The position numbers and the translations under genes were made by a program. From Cricetomys ansorgei (lineage: Eukaryota; Chordata; Mammalia; Rodentia; Nesomyidae), in assembly GCA_026225945.1 (NCBI GenBank), contig JAMJFZ010003728.1, positions 1-64,000 of the forward strand: a stretch of 64,000 bases of DNA, given 5' to 3'. Of the stretch, positions 54,601 through 64,000 are shown in pieces (position 1 is the stretch's first letter; every line of letters starts with the position of its first letter). Under the pieces are notes generated by a model that was given only the letters and a program-made list of their open reading frames with translations, made no database searches and had not been told where the DNA came from.

Positions 54601-54672
54601 GGGCCGAGTGTGGCTCCGTGGTGAAGCACTTGGCTAGCACCTCGAGGGTGCAAACCTTAACCCCAAAATGCC
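54601..54672 (+). repeat. ID-like SINE
   Basis: 'gggccgagtgtggctccgtg', 'gtgaagcacttggctagcac' and an A/C-rich end 'ccccaaaatg'; diverged from the ID consensus. Confidence 0.65.
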
Positions 54673-54875
54673 TGAGCACCAATACTGACATAACTCCCCA
54701 GAGTAACATTCAATACACGCCGGAGCAATCGTTCTTATGACTATCCAGAGAAAACAGACGGATCCCCAGATAGGACGTTTAGCCATTGCCTGGGGTCTGC
54801 CTCGACTCAGCTCAGCTGGCTCTGTGGGAATGTTCACAGTGAAGCTACGCCCACATGAAGATGTGGATTCACAGT

Positions 54876-55045
54876 GCCGGAGAGAGGCTCGGCAGGTAAG
54901 AGCATTCGCTCCTCCTGGAAGCTCAAACTGGCCACGACTCCAGCTCCAGGACCCAAGGTCGCCTTCGGTGTCTTCAGACCCTGCACTCACATGCACAACC
55001 CACCATCACACACACACGCATAACTGAAAATGAAAATGTCTTCTT
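54876..55045 (+). repeat. B3/B4-like SINE
   Basis: 'gagaggctcggcaggtaaga', 'ctccagctccaggacccaag', 'cttcagaccctgcactcaca', then a CA run and A-rich tail. Confidence 0.6.
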
Positions 55046-55194
55046 AAAAGACACGTCCTCATGAGGGGACTCTGCACTGACTATATTGCGGATCAGATTT
55101 AGCCAAAGCCTGAATGAGGTCTTAAAGGAACAAGGCCATCGGCCATGTTCTTGCCCATGCAGCTGCTAAGTGCTGGCCAGGAGAGCCCGAGTCA

Positions 55195-55395
<201 letters not shown>

Positions 55396-55652
55396 CTAAG
55401 ACGCTGGAATGCTCAGGGTGCCTTCAGCAAACAGTGCAAGGGTGCCCCAGCGGGGCGGGGGTTGGGGCACGGGGTCATGTCACAGCTGCCCTGCAGCTCT
55501 GAGTGTGAACCGTGTATTTCAGAATATAAATATCTTTACGTCTTTCTCTCATGATGAAAGCAGTGCAAGTGGAGTGAAGTCTAAACCACATGAACTATGT
55601 AAATCAGAAACTCACAAGCGTTCCATCTCCCCTCTGTATAAAAATAGCAATT

Positions 55653-55852
55653 TAGCCAGGCGGTGGTGCTGCACACCTTTAATCCCAGCACTTGGGAGGC
55701 AGAGGCAGGTGGATCTCTGTGAGTTCGAGGTCAGCCTGGTCTACAGAGTGAGTTCCAGGACAGCCAGAGTTACAACAGGGAAATCCTGTCTCAAAAAAAC
55801 TAAAAAAAAACAAAAAACAAAAAACAAAAAAAACCCCAAAAACAAAAAAGGC
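55653..55852 (+). repeat. B1 SINE with long A-rich tail
   Basis: 'agccaggcggtggtgctgca', 'ggaggcagaggcaggtggat', 'agttacaacagggaaatcct', then a CAAAAA-type tail of about 50 bp. It is one of the best preserved copies here and carries the same 'gttacaacag' variant as the reversed copies. Confidence 0.93.
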
Positions 55853-56107
55853 AATTAAATGTGTAACCAGATGTCAAAATACACACTGAAATCTATGCAC
55901 AAATACTCTGATGTTTAAAATACAAAACAGGAATCATCACACAGTGCTCCTGAGCACTCGAGCCAGGCTATCTAAAGCTTTTCAGTGAGCAGGAATCTGG
56001 AGGCATTCTCCCTTACAATCGTGATGCACCCCCACATGAACCTACTGTAAGTCTGTGCTGAAGAGCAGCTGTTTCTGGGGTTTGCCACTGTGAATGGTGC
56101 TGACGTT

Positions 56108-56322
56108 CTTTTTTATCTATTTTATGTGTCTGAATGTTTTGCCTGCATACATGTATGTGTGCCATGTGAGCACCTGGAACCCACAGAGGTCAGAAGAGGG
56201 TGTTGGTTCCCGGGGCTGGAGTTACACATGGCTACGAGCCATCATGTGGCTGCTGGGAACCGAACCCAGGTCTCTGTAAGAGCAACAAGTACTCTTAACT
56301 GCTAAGCCATCTCTCCAGCCCC
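56108..56322 (-). repeat. B3 SINE (reverse)
   Basis: 'ttttatgtgtctgaatgttt', 'gtggctgctgggaaccgaac', 'gctaagccatctctccagcc' on the plus strand; full length. Confidence 0.9.
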
Positions 56323-56807
56323 CAAATAATCCCGAAATCATTACACATACACATTTTCCCACCTCTTCACTCTTTCCTCATTGAAATAGGATTCCCAGGG
56401 CCAAGGGTAAATGAATTTTAAATCTGGATATCTCACAAAACTGCACCCCCCACACATATTGTAACCTTCCTTCCCGCAGTTCTTCTGTTTGTTGACAGCA
56501 AGGATTTTCACTCATTTTTATCTTTCTAACCTAATGACAAAGATGTATCCACAAACAGGATCTTCAAAACCTCACCAGCTCCCTCCGTCGCCACAGTTAA
56601 GAGACGAGTATGCCACATGGAGAGGACACTCGCGGCAGACGGGGCCTCCTGCAGCCCTGACAGGCCCAGCAGCTCTATTGCTGTAGGTCCTGAGAGCCCG
56701 CTAGTGGGGGTACGAGGGCGCCGTGTACTTTCCCATGAGTTTTGGTATAGTCTCTTATAAAGGGCATGGCTGTCGGCACAAGAAAGATGTTGTTTGCATC
56801 AAGAAAG

Positions 56808-56902
56808 ATGGGTCTGCTACTTTCACACCGACAGGGTCTCAGCTGTACTGACTGGGAAATGGGTCTCCTGCTCTCCCACAGAGTCTCAGCTGTACTCACT
56901 GG
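56808..56902 (+). repeat. Two-copy ~47-bp tandem duplication
   Basis: 'atgggtctgctactttcaca' and 'atgggtctcctgctctccca', each followed by 'cagg/cagagtctcagctgtact'. Confidence 0.75.
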
Positions 56903-57554
56903 GGGAACAAAACACTCTTCACTCATGACTCCTCTTACAGTTATGTCACTCAAAGAAGCTCTACACAAAGGGGAAAAGGTTTAAAAGGCAGCTGCAAAGA
57001 ACCCCCTTCTCGATGACCGGGTGAGAAGACAGATGGTCAGTCGCTTCTGCTTAGGGTGCTGTCAACCATTTTCTAAGTTTTTCTTTTTGTTTTGTTTTGT
57101 TTTTAATGCTAGAATTTCTGAGGACTTTGACTACCATGACTTAGGTCAGTTTCATGCAACCCCCCAAGTTCTGGGCCTTGGTCTGGGGGTACACAGCTGC
57201 AATGGGGTCTTCCCCATCTGTCTTTCCCACTGCTGTACCGACGTTTAAACTCTGGGCTGGCTTGAGGTAAAGTTCCAGGTTCTTCTGTAAGAGACGACTC
57301 CACTATAGAAGGCTCTCCAGCAGGCACAAAGATCCGCTTGTTTATCGCCAAAAATAGGACAGAGGATGGAGCCTCTGGAGAGGCTTAGAGTCCTAAATTA
57401 CCAGCTTCTCATCCCCACCAGTGCCAGAGCATGGTTCTGGTTTCAGCTCTAAAAATAGAGGCTGGCTTCTCTACAGCCTCCAGCTTCCTGTCAGCTCTAC
57501 TGTAATCACAAGGAAGGACTCTTTCCTGGGGAGAAAACAGGATGGTGCTTGGGC

Positions 57555-57881
57555 CTAACAAAAGAAGGCACCGACTTCAGCCAGGTTCCCTCGGTCCAGG
57601 GTGCTGACAATCCACATCAACACCAGATGATCATCAAGCAGACTGAGACCTGACCCACAGGAGACTAAGGCCTCCTGGTCCGCCAGGGGCACGTCAGCGA
57701 GGTAAGGCAGTAACTCTGCTAACGGTACCACCACCTCTGGCTGCTGTTCACCCCAAAAGGAAAACAAGTCTGGGGACTCCTGAGTGGCTCTGTGCAGTGG
57801 AGAACAGTAGGCACCCCTCCTGGATCCAACCAGAGAGCCCAGTGCCAGAGGAGGGCAGGTCCCATCGGACAGCCCTCACTC
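57555..57881 (-). other. Unassigned open frame, about 105 codons
   Basis: A minus-strand frame, open from just after a stop at 57880, reads in a protein-like way (PEVVVPLAELLPYLADVPLA, then LLDDHLVLMWIVSTLDRG) and ends at 57555. It has no ATG at its start and no family match I can name. It could be a decayed retroelement or gene fragment, or chance. Confidence 0.2.
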
Positions 57882-58274
57882 CCTGTGGCTGCTAGGTATC
57901 AGGGTGAGCAGGCTACTTCCATCCTCTCAGAGATACCTACCTCTTCAAAGTACACTTTGATATGCCCGTGAGTCTCCTTTGGTTTTCTCCCTGTTTAACA
58001 GAAAGACTACAAACGTGTGTGGCCAAACACAGTACGCATGCATTTGTGTGTGCATGTGTGTTGTGTGTTGTGGTAATACGCACGTACATATCAATGGTGA
58101 ACATTCTTATATACATTCCTGATTGTGGTTTGTCACTGTTTTTACAAAGCTGAAGAAGGATTTTAAAGACAGACTTCCCCTACTCCACCATGTCCATCCT
58201 TGCAGACAGAAGATGTGCTAAAGAACTGTTGCATTCTAAAGGGCAACCGTACAATATTAAAGACACCAGATGTG

Positions 58275-58440
58275 TTAGAGCTTGTATTAGTCTGCTCTTT
58301 TGTTCCTACAACAGAGAACCTGAAGCGTGCTAACTTTATAAGAAAAGAGGTTTCTTCACTTACAGCACTGTGAGCTCTGGTGAGAAGTCAAGTTCAACGA
58401 AAGGAAAACACACAAGAAGCCCATCACATTACCAAAGAGG
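58275..58440. repeat. Old interspersed repeat, family not named
   Basis: 'gcttgtattagtctgctctt', 'aagaaaagaggtttcttcac' and 'cttacagcactgtgagctct' look like the start of a widespread mammalian dispersed repeat. Family not assigned. Confidence 0.4.
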
Positions 58441-58585
58441 AAGTTGGGGTGGGGTTAGGAAAGAGCATAACCCCAGAAAGTTGGAGGGTGGGTAGGAAAG
58501 CACATAATCCCAGGAAGTTGGGGTGGGGTTAGGAAAGAGCAAAACCCCAGGAAGTTGGGGAGGGGTTAAGAAAGAGCATAACCCC
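58438..58585 (+). repeat. Tandem repeat, ~37-40-bp unit, four copies
   Basis: The unit 'gaagttggggtggggttagg' followed by 'aaagagcataacccca' occurs four times, with deletions in the second copy. Confidence 0.88.
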
Positions 58586-59267
58586 AGTGAGTACACCAGC
58601 GCATGTGTGGGAACTGCAGGTGGATTTGCTGGTGTCTATTTGGGGGGCTGACGGGGGCAGGTGAGCAGAGAGAGATGGGGAGCTTTGGGCCGCACAGGGC
58701 CATGCTCTAGGATGTCCGCACTGTACTGAACACTCTCTAGCGGTGTCTAGAACGCGCCTCCCAACAAGAGAAGGAGAAAGACTACAGGAGCAATTTGGAA
58801 GGCCACCATCAAGTGCTGACACAGAACAGGGGTGCCTGGGCACCGGAAGCAGCGTGGACACCGACACCCTGTCTGTTCATGAAACCAAATTAAAAGCAAA
58901 GAAAACCAGAAACATTAAAAAAAATGTATTATGAAACCAAACTTACAAATCCAAATCACAAGCCATGAAACAAAGCCTTCAAGGTCAGCAGAGGATACAC
59001 AAAAGTCTCTGAACCCGGTTGAGCAGGCAGATGGAGGTCCGGCCTGCTGGAGTTACTGAACACAGGGGACATGGATGCGGCTCCAGGACTGTGCGCACGT
59101 GTAGTGACTGCTGCATCCAGGAGGGCCATCAGCTCTGGTGCCGTGTCAACAGACTCCTGCAACAACAGGGTCCTACGAGCTCTCCGCAGAACTCAGCTGC
59201 CTCGGGAGAATTCACGGCAGGGTAAAATATAACCCCACTAGCCCTGCTCCTTGCTGGAGACCCTGGC

Positions 59268-59320
59268 CCTTCCTCCCCTGCCCTTCCTCCCCTGCCCTAC
59301 CTCCCCTGCCCTACCTCCCA
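59268..59320 (+). repeat. 15-bp pyrimidine-rich tandem repeat
   Basis: 'ccctgcccttcctcc' and 'ccctgccctacctcc' occur in four contiguous copies. Confidence 0.88.
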
Positions 59321-59355
59321 AAACTGCCAATCTGGGGGAAACTGGGCTTCATTTA

Positions 59356-59472
59356 AAAATGAGCTAGTGGTGGTTTACACTTGTAATCCCTGAGGCAGGA
59401 GGGTTGCTGCAAGTTTGAGGCCAGACTGGGCTACAGACTGAGCCACTGACTCAAAAACCAAGACAAAAACAG
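59356..59472 (+). repeat. Old B1/PB1-like SINE
   Basis: 'gctagtggtggtttacactt', 'gtaatccctgaggcaggagg', 'gaggccagactgggctacag' with an A-rich end. Confidence 0.7.
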
Positions 59473-59834
59473 TAATAATTAATAATCACAAAGAAACTAG
59501 TAAAGTTACACAAAAACATGACAAGGGCAGAGAAGAAATAACAGGAAGTCGCTGTCATGAAGGAAAAGCTCCCGCTGAAGTGAAGAGACCCACACAAACA
59601 TCTCCAACAGTAACTCAAACGGGAGCAGACAGAAGTAGAGGGCTCCAAAACGCAACGTGAGAAAACAGCTTCCGAATCAATTAAGTTTCCAAGAGGGAAA
59701 GACAAAACACAGGTGGAGAAAGGCAGACGGGCCCATGGCAAGTGCAAGCCCACACGTACATGACCCGCACCCCTGGAACAAAGAAAATACAACCTGGAGA
59801 CTCTTCAATGGCCACTGAGGAAACACTTGCTCAC

Positions 59835-60200
59835 ATGATGGCTGTCTGGTGGCTTGAACAGAAACGGCCCCCAGGCTCAGGGAGTGGCATGTCAGGAGGT
59901 GTGGCCTTGGAGGAGGACGTGTGTCACTGGGGTGAGCTTTGATGTTTCGAAGCTCAAGCCAGGCCCAGTGGCGTGCATGTCGGCGTGCGTGCTCTCTCTC
60001 CTCTCCCTCCCTGCTGCCCGTGGATTCCGATAGAGAACTCGAAGCCACTTCAGCAGCACCGTATTTGCTTGTATACTTCCCGCCACGACAATACTGGACT
60101 AAGCCTCTGAACTGTTAGCCAGCCCCAATTAAATGTTTTCCTCATTAAGAGTTGCTATGGTCATGCGTCTCCTCATGGCAACAGAACACTAAGACGCCAT
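59835..60200 (+). repeat. Rodent interspersed repeat, 3' end type
   Basis: 'gtggcttgaacagaaacggc', a CT-rich block at 59990, 'gccagccccaattaaatgtt' and 'catggcaacagaacactaag' occur in the order of a common rodent dispersed repeat. I cannot name the family reliably. Confidence 0.5.
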
Positions 60201-61919
60201 CTTTCCTTATGATAACAGGACTGTGCTCAAGAGAAGACCTGACAAAGACCAGTCCCAAGCTTCCCCTGGCTGGCACATGATGTCAAGCAGTCATGGCATT
60301 CGGTCAGAGCTCTGCAGCCTTCATCAAAAAGTCCAGGAGGCTGGAAGTCCCCAGTGGGTGGGCAACGCCAAGCTGGAGAACTGCTTCCCGACAGGAGCTG
60401 CTCCCACAGACCACATCTGTGCCTCTGAAGAGTGCTGGGGTTGGCTCCATGACCCAGCCACGGCACAGCAGAGAAACGGTGTCAAGTGCAGCCGAGTCCC
60501 CCACCAGAGCTGAACAGGAGCTCTGGCGGGGCCAACGATAAACAGAAGAGCAAAGGACGCTGGGTTAAACTGTTTCATTCATAAAAAACAAAAAATAGTC
60601 ACCGTCAGACATGCAGACCCAGGAGTGGCAGTGTGCGCCCCCAGCATGCAGGAGAGAGGGAGGCAGGAGCAGTCAAACTCGCAGAGCAAGCTCTAGGCCC
60701 CTCAAGGGTATGGAGTGCAACACAGCAGGTAACTAAAGAGTAGAGAGGCGAAGGAAGCCTGCACTCATCCTAGGAGCTGCCGCCATCAGTGCCAGCAAGG
60801 GAGTGCATCCGTCAATGCGCCCAGCGGACTCAGAGACAGAGCAGACAGTAACTGGACAGGGGAAGGAGGGCCAACAGGGAGAGGGGCCAGAAAGGGTCAC
60901 GGTAGGGGCAAGGGGCAACGACAGCCGGCACACAGATCTAACTCAATGTGAAAGCAGAGTGGCCCTTTCAGCTGAGGAGGGGCAGCAAGGGGGGGCAGCA
61001 AGGGGGGGGCGTGGAGAAGGAGCATGGAGTCAGAGAGACGCACGTATGAAATACCACACTGCGGGGCTGTCCTAGAGCTAGAGGGGATGGAGCATGTTCT
61101 GAACCCCGGAACTCTCACTCTGAGAGCAGCAGGTGTTTGGCTGCTCCCCACTTTCTTAGCCCTGGCAAAACCCAGCTAAATTCTAAATGCCACCTCCTTC
61201 ACAGCAGGCTACTGACAAAAGAATGTGGCTGGGTTGGAGCTTGCCTGACTACTGGAAGCCTAGGGCCGAGCCCACTTTCTGTGAGGTGTCTTCCTCTTTC
61301 CCTGAGAGACCACACCTTATGCAGAGGGTGCTTTTCCAGGACTTTGACCCTCAGAATGACAATGAGCCCCCTCATGCAAATGGGGCTACTCCAGTATCCC
61401 TGTCTTAACCAATGGCCCCTCCCTGAGTGCCAAGGACCCTCCCCTGCCTGCTTCCATACACTGAGATGCTCCACCAGCAACAGTCTCCTGGGAATTCTGT
61501 TTCCTGTGCTCTCAGCCTCAGCTCTCGACCAAAGACATGCCTAGACCTGTCGAGGGCCCTCCTGGAGCTTTCTTCCCGGAGCTGAGCTGAAGGCCAGCAG
61601 CTTAACTACCCACGAAGAAATCCACATCACAATATCTATTTTTCTGTACAACTAAAAATTGATGAAAAATAGAAAAGTTTTTTTTAGTGTGAGTTATAAA
61701 AAGATACAAACATAAAGTAAAAGAAATTAAGAAAATTTTATGTTAAACTTGGTTGGATGTATTTTTAAAAATAGGTATTTTCCTAACTTTTTTACTGAAA
61801 AGAGAGAAATGAGACACACCATGAGGTAAAAAAGTTTTCCTTAAGTAATTTCAACATGAAATTCAACACTAAATGAGACAGCCTGTTACAAAATAGCTGG
61901 CTAATAAGCAGAATGCATC

Positions 61920-62037
61920 TGATTACAGCTCCGGTAGAGGGCTCACCTAGGGTGCGTGAGGCCCAAGCTTGACCACCAGAGCCAGAGAGCTAAACAGCAT
62001 CAACAAGGAAAGATCCTCCTCGGGAGAAAAAAAAAAG
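61920..62037 (+). repeat. ID-like SINE fragment with A tail
   Basis: 'agctccggtagagggctcac' and 'gcgtgaggcccaagcttgac', then an A-run at 62025-62036. Confidence 0.5.
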
Positions 62038-62045
62038 TCTGCAAA

Positions 62046-62118
62046 ATGCTGAGCAGTGGTGGTACGCACCTTCAATCCCAGCACTAGAGGCAGAGGCAGG
62101 CCGAGCTCTGCGATTAAA
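62046..62118 (+). repeat. B1 SINE 5' fragment
   Basis: 'tgagcagtggtggtacgcac' and 'cttcaatcccagcactagag', cut off after about 70 bp. Confidence 0.75.
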
Positions 62119-62255
62119 GAAATGAAGGAAACATTACTGAGGTTCTTATTTCTAGATATTCAACAAAGTGGTGAAAGACACACAGTGGAAATCCAGATGA
62201 ACACAGCATCCTGCAACAAGGTACAAAATGCTGTGTGCGGCCCATAGTCCAGCCT

Positions 62256-62377
62256 TAGACAGTCCCAGGACGTGTGTGTGGTGCGCACAGTCCCAGGACG
62301 CTGTGTGTGGTGCGCACAGTGTGTGTGGTGCGCACAGTCCCAGGACGCTGTGTGTGGTGCGCACAGTCCCAAGACTC
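62256..62377 (+). repeat. Tandem repeat with 'cagtcccaggacg' unit
   Basis: Four 'acagtcccaggac/agac' units are joined by 'gtgtgtggtgcgcac' segments, with an extra partial unit. Period about 35-55 bp. Confidence 0.85.
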
Positions 62378-63073
62378 TGAGGGTGCAGAGTTAAGGACAG
62401 GAGTTCTAGGGAGACTGCAGCTCAGGACAGGAAGGATACCTAACAAAATTCACACACTGAAGAATTATGTCTCCCTTCCTCCCATGATCTACCTCCCTTT
62501 AGGGAGAATAAACACAAAATGTGCAAATTTCCCCAGGGAAGTGTTTTCTTGCTTTACAGTGTATAAATTTTAAAGGATCATTTAAACACCACATTAATAA
62601 ATGTAAGCTACACTGATCTTGGCATCCAGAATACAATTTAGAAGATATAAGAAAAACTGCTGTAGGTCACTTTAGGGATTAAAAAAAAGTTTTCTACAAA
62701 AAAAGTCAAGATAAATTATCCTAAGAAAGTAAGCCAATATTTAAAATGAAAGGTCAAAAAGAGTCAGTTTTAGAAAAATGCCATCAAAGCAAGGCAAATC
62801 CCCATCCCAGGTTAGAGAGACTGGGAGACAGGCGTGCGGGTTCAGAAACACAGAGGCCGAGGAGATGAGCAGAGACCCGGCGCCTGAAAAAGTATCATCA
62901 CACAGAGACAATGCAAATGAGAAACTGTCCTTCTCAGGGAGCCCGGACGGCAGCAAACAGGGGGCGGCCTCGCCTGGACCTTGCTTTGAACAGAGGCTCA
63001 GAGCACATCTGGGGGCAACTGGGAGATGTGGAGTGGTTCTTGGCCCTGCCCTTCTGCTTGGAGGCTCAGAACA

Positions 63074-63155
63074 GGCCGGGTGCAGTGGCACACAGCTGTG
63101 ATCCCCGCTCTGAGAGTCTGAGACCAGCCTGGCGCACACAGCGAGAGTCTCCGTA
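63074..63155 (+). repeat. Short B1-like SINE
   Basis: 'ggccgggtgcagtggcacac', 'gagaccagcctggcgcacac'. It is internally deleted relative to B1. Confidence 0.65.
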
Positions 63156-63591
63156 GTGTGGGGGATGGGGGTGTGGGGAGGGGTGGCAAGAAAAAGAAAA
63201 CCGGTCTCGGGACCCAGAGCAGGGCTCCCGGGCCAATCACTGAGGAGCCACCAGCACCATTGAGGTGCGTCACACCAATGCCTGCCCTTAGACACGCTCT
63301 GTTAGGGCAGCCCCAGACACTCAGGCTCCTTGCGGTCCCGCAGTGGGTCTGCGGGAACAAGAGCAGGCCGCAGGACTCCGGGGCCAGACCCCGCCCCCTC
63401 GGATCTTCACTGGAGTATCCTGTCCAGGCAGACAGTGAACTCTGCTGACTCAAGTGAGCACTAATAGCCCACGTTTACGTGGGACTCCACGCTGACCGGA
63501 CGAGGCCGCAAACTCGCTGAACGACTCGGATTTATGGCTAACAGGAAGCGTTGAGCGGGGGCATTCGAGAGGCTGGCTGACAGCGACTTAC

Positions 63592-63726
63592 TCAGTGACT
63601 TCCCGGGGTACAGCTTGGCCTGGGGGTAGCCAGGGACCATCTTCTCATCTCTAGCCCTAAGATTCTCAAGTTCGTGCTTGATGATGAACTGACACTCGGC
63701 CATCGTGAGGAAGTCGTCGTTGGTGT
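63592..63726 (-). CDS. Ano10: Ano10 exon 4 (human numbering)
   Basis: 135 nt coding residues of the cytosolic N-terminal domain, about residues 113-158 of the human protein. The translation includes [17 protein letters not shown] and [13 protein letters not shown], near-identical to mammalian Ano10. The acceptor is a T-rich tract ending ttttag at 63727-63730, with an 'actaac' branch-like site upstream. The donor is GTAAGT (63586-63591 on the plus strand as acttac). The first 2 nt finish a split codon (Asp) from exon 3 and the last nt starts a codon finished by exon 5. The open frame continues below 63592, but that part is intronic and unlike the family. Exon boundaries are inferred from family alignment and splice consensus; the coding identity is very secure. 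Confidence 0.95.
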   Translation of the reverse strand, partial: TPTTTSSRWPSVSSSSSTNLRILGLEMRRWSLATPRPSCTPGSH

Positions 63727-64000
63727 CTAAAATACAGCAAAGCTCTGGTTAGTTCCTTAGTGGTGGTGTCAAATTAACGCTGCTCAGGTTGTTACGCTGG
63801 TGGTCACAGAAGCGCCATGAACAGAAGCAACCTACGAAGTGGCCAGACTGCAAACTGGAAAATCAACAGATGGCCGAGTGCTTTAGGTGTGAGGGCGCCC
63901 TGCCAGCTCTGACCTGTGACCCAGACATTCAGTGCCCCTCTGGCACCAACAGTCCATTAGCACACGCTGTCCTGGCTTTACTTAGAGCCCGCGATCAGAG
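63727..64000 (-). other. Ano10: Ano10 intron 3 (3' end only)
   Basis: 274 bp upstream of exon 4 in the transcript sense. Apart from the exon 4 acceptor and branch-like site, nothing is recognised. Confidence 0.88.

Overview
This window is nuclear DNA from a muroid rodent. The evidence is a dense mix of B1, B2/B3, B4 and ID-type SINEs (B2 and B4 are rodent-specific), two URR1-like hAT fragments, long CA/TG tracts, and vertebrate-type exons with GT-AG splice sites. Several B1 copies carry a 'ctgttgtaac' variant instead of the usual mouse/rat form, and the ID copies are old and diverged. This suggests a non-rat muroid, perhaps a cricetid, but the species cannot be fixed from the sequence.

The only protein-coding gene I can support is Ano10 (TMEM16K), on the minus strand. 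Eight consecutive internal coding exons are present: 63592-63726, 55251-55370, 52202-52771, 50174-50229, 49447-49521, 47969-48151, 40639-40830 and 37771-37899. They total 1,460 nt. All phases agree and all junctions have AG acceptors and GT donors. They match human residues 113 to 599 of about 660 and correspond to exons 4-11. The N-terminal exons and promoter lie beyond position 64000. The last coding exon(s) were not found in 1-37770, so they should lie below position 1. The product is an ER-resident, calcium-activated phospholipid scramblase of the anoctamin family. The five acidic residues of its calcium site are all intact (one in exon 9, four in exon 10).

Layout: 1-37770 is part of intron 11 and holds only repeats and unrecognised non-coding DNA. 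It includes a 2.46-kb CA-rich composite minisatellite at 19.1-21.5 kb. The segment 37771-50229 holds exons 11 to 7 in a tandem-repeat-rich stretch. Intron 9 (40831-47968) is a little over half tandem repeat: a CTGT/GACA minisatellite touching the exon 10 acceptor, a TG tract, a 33-bp minisatellite of about 55 copies, and a CpG-dense 12-bp minisatellite beside exon 9. The segment 50230-64000 holds exons 6, 5 and 4, a 41-bp CpG-rich minisatellite, and many B3/B1 SINEs.

Altogether roughly 10 kb (about one sixth) is tandem repeat, in some fifteen arrays. No RNA gene, CRISPR array, operon or mobile gene cassette was found, and I see no new multi-gene system. The most interesting signals are the repeat arrays next to exons, above all the one that supplies the 3' splice site of exon 10, and a non-repeat open frame antisense to exon 7.
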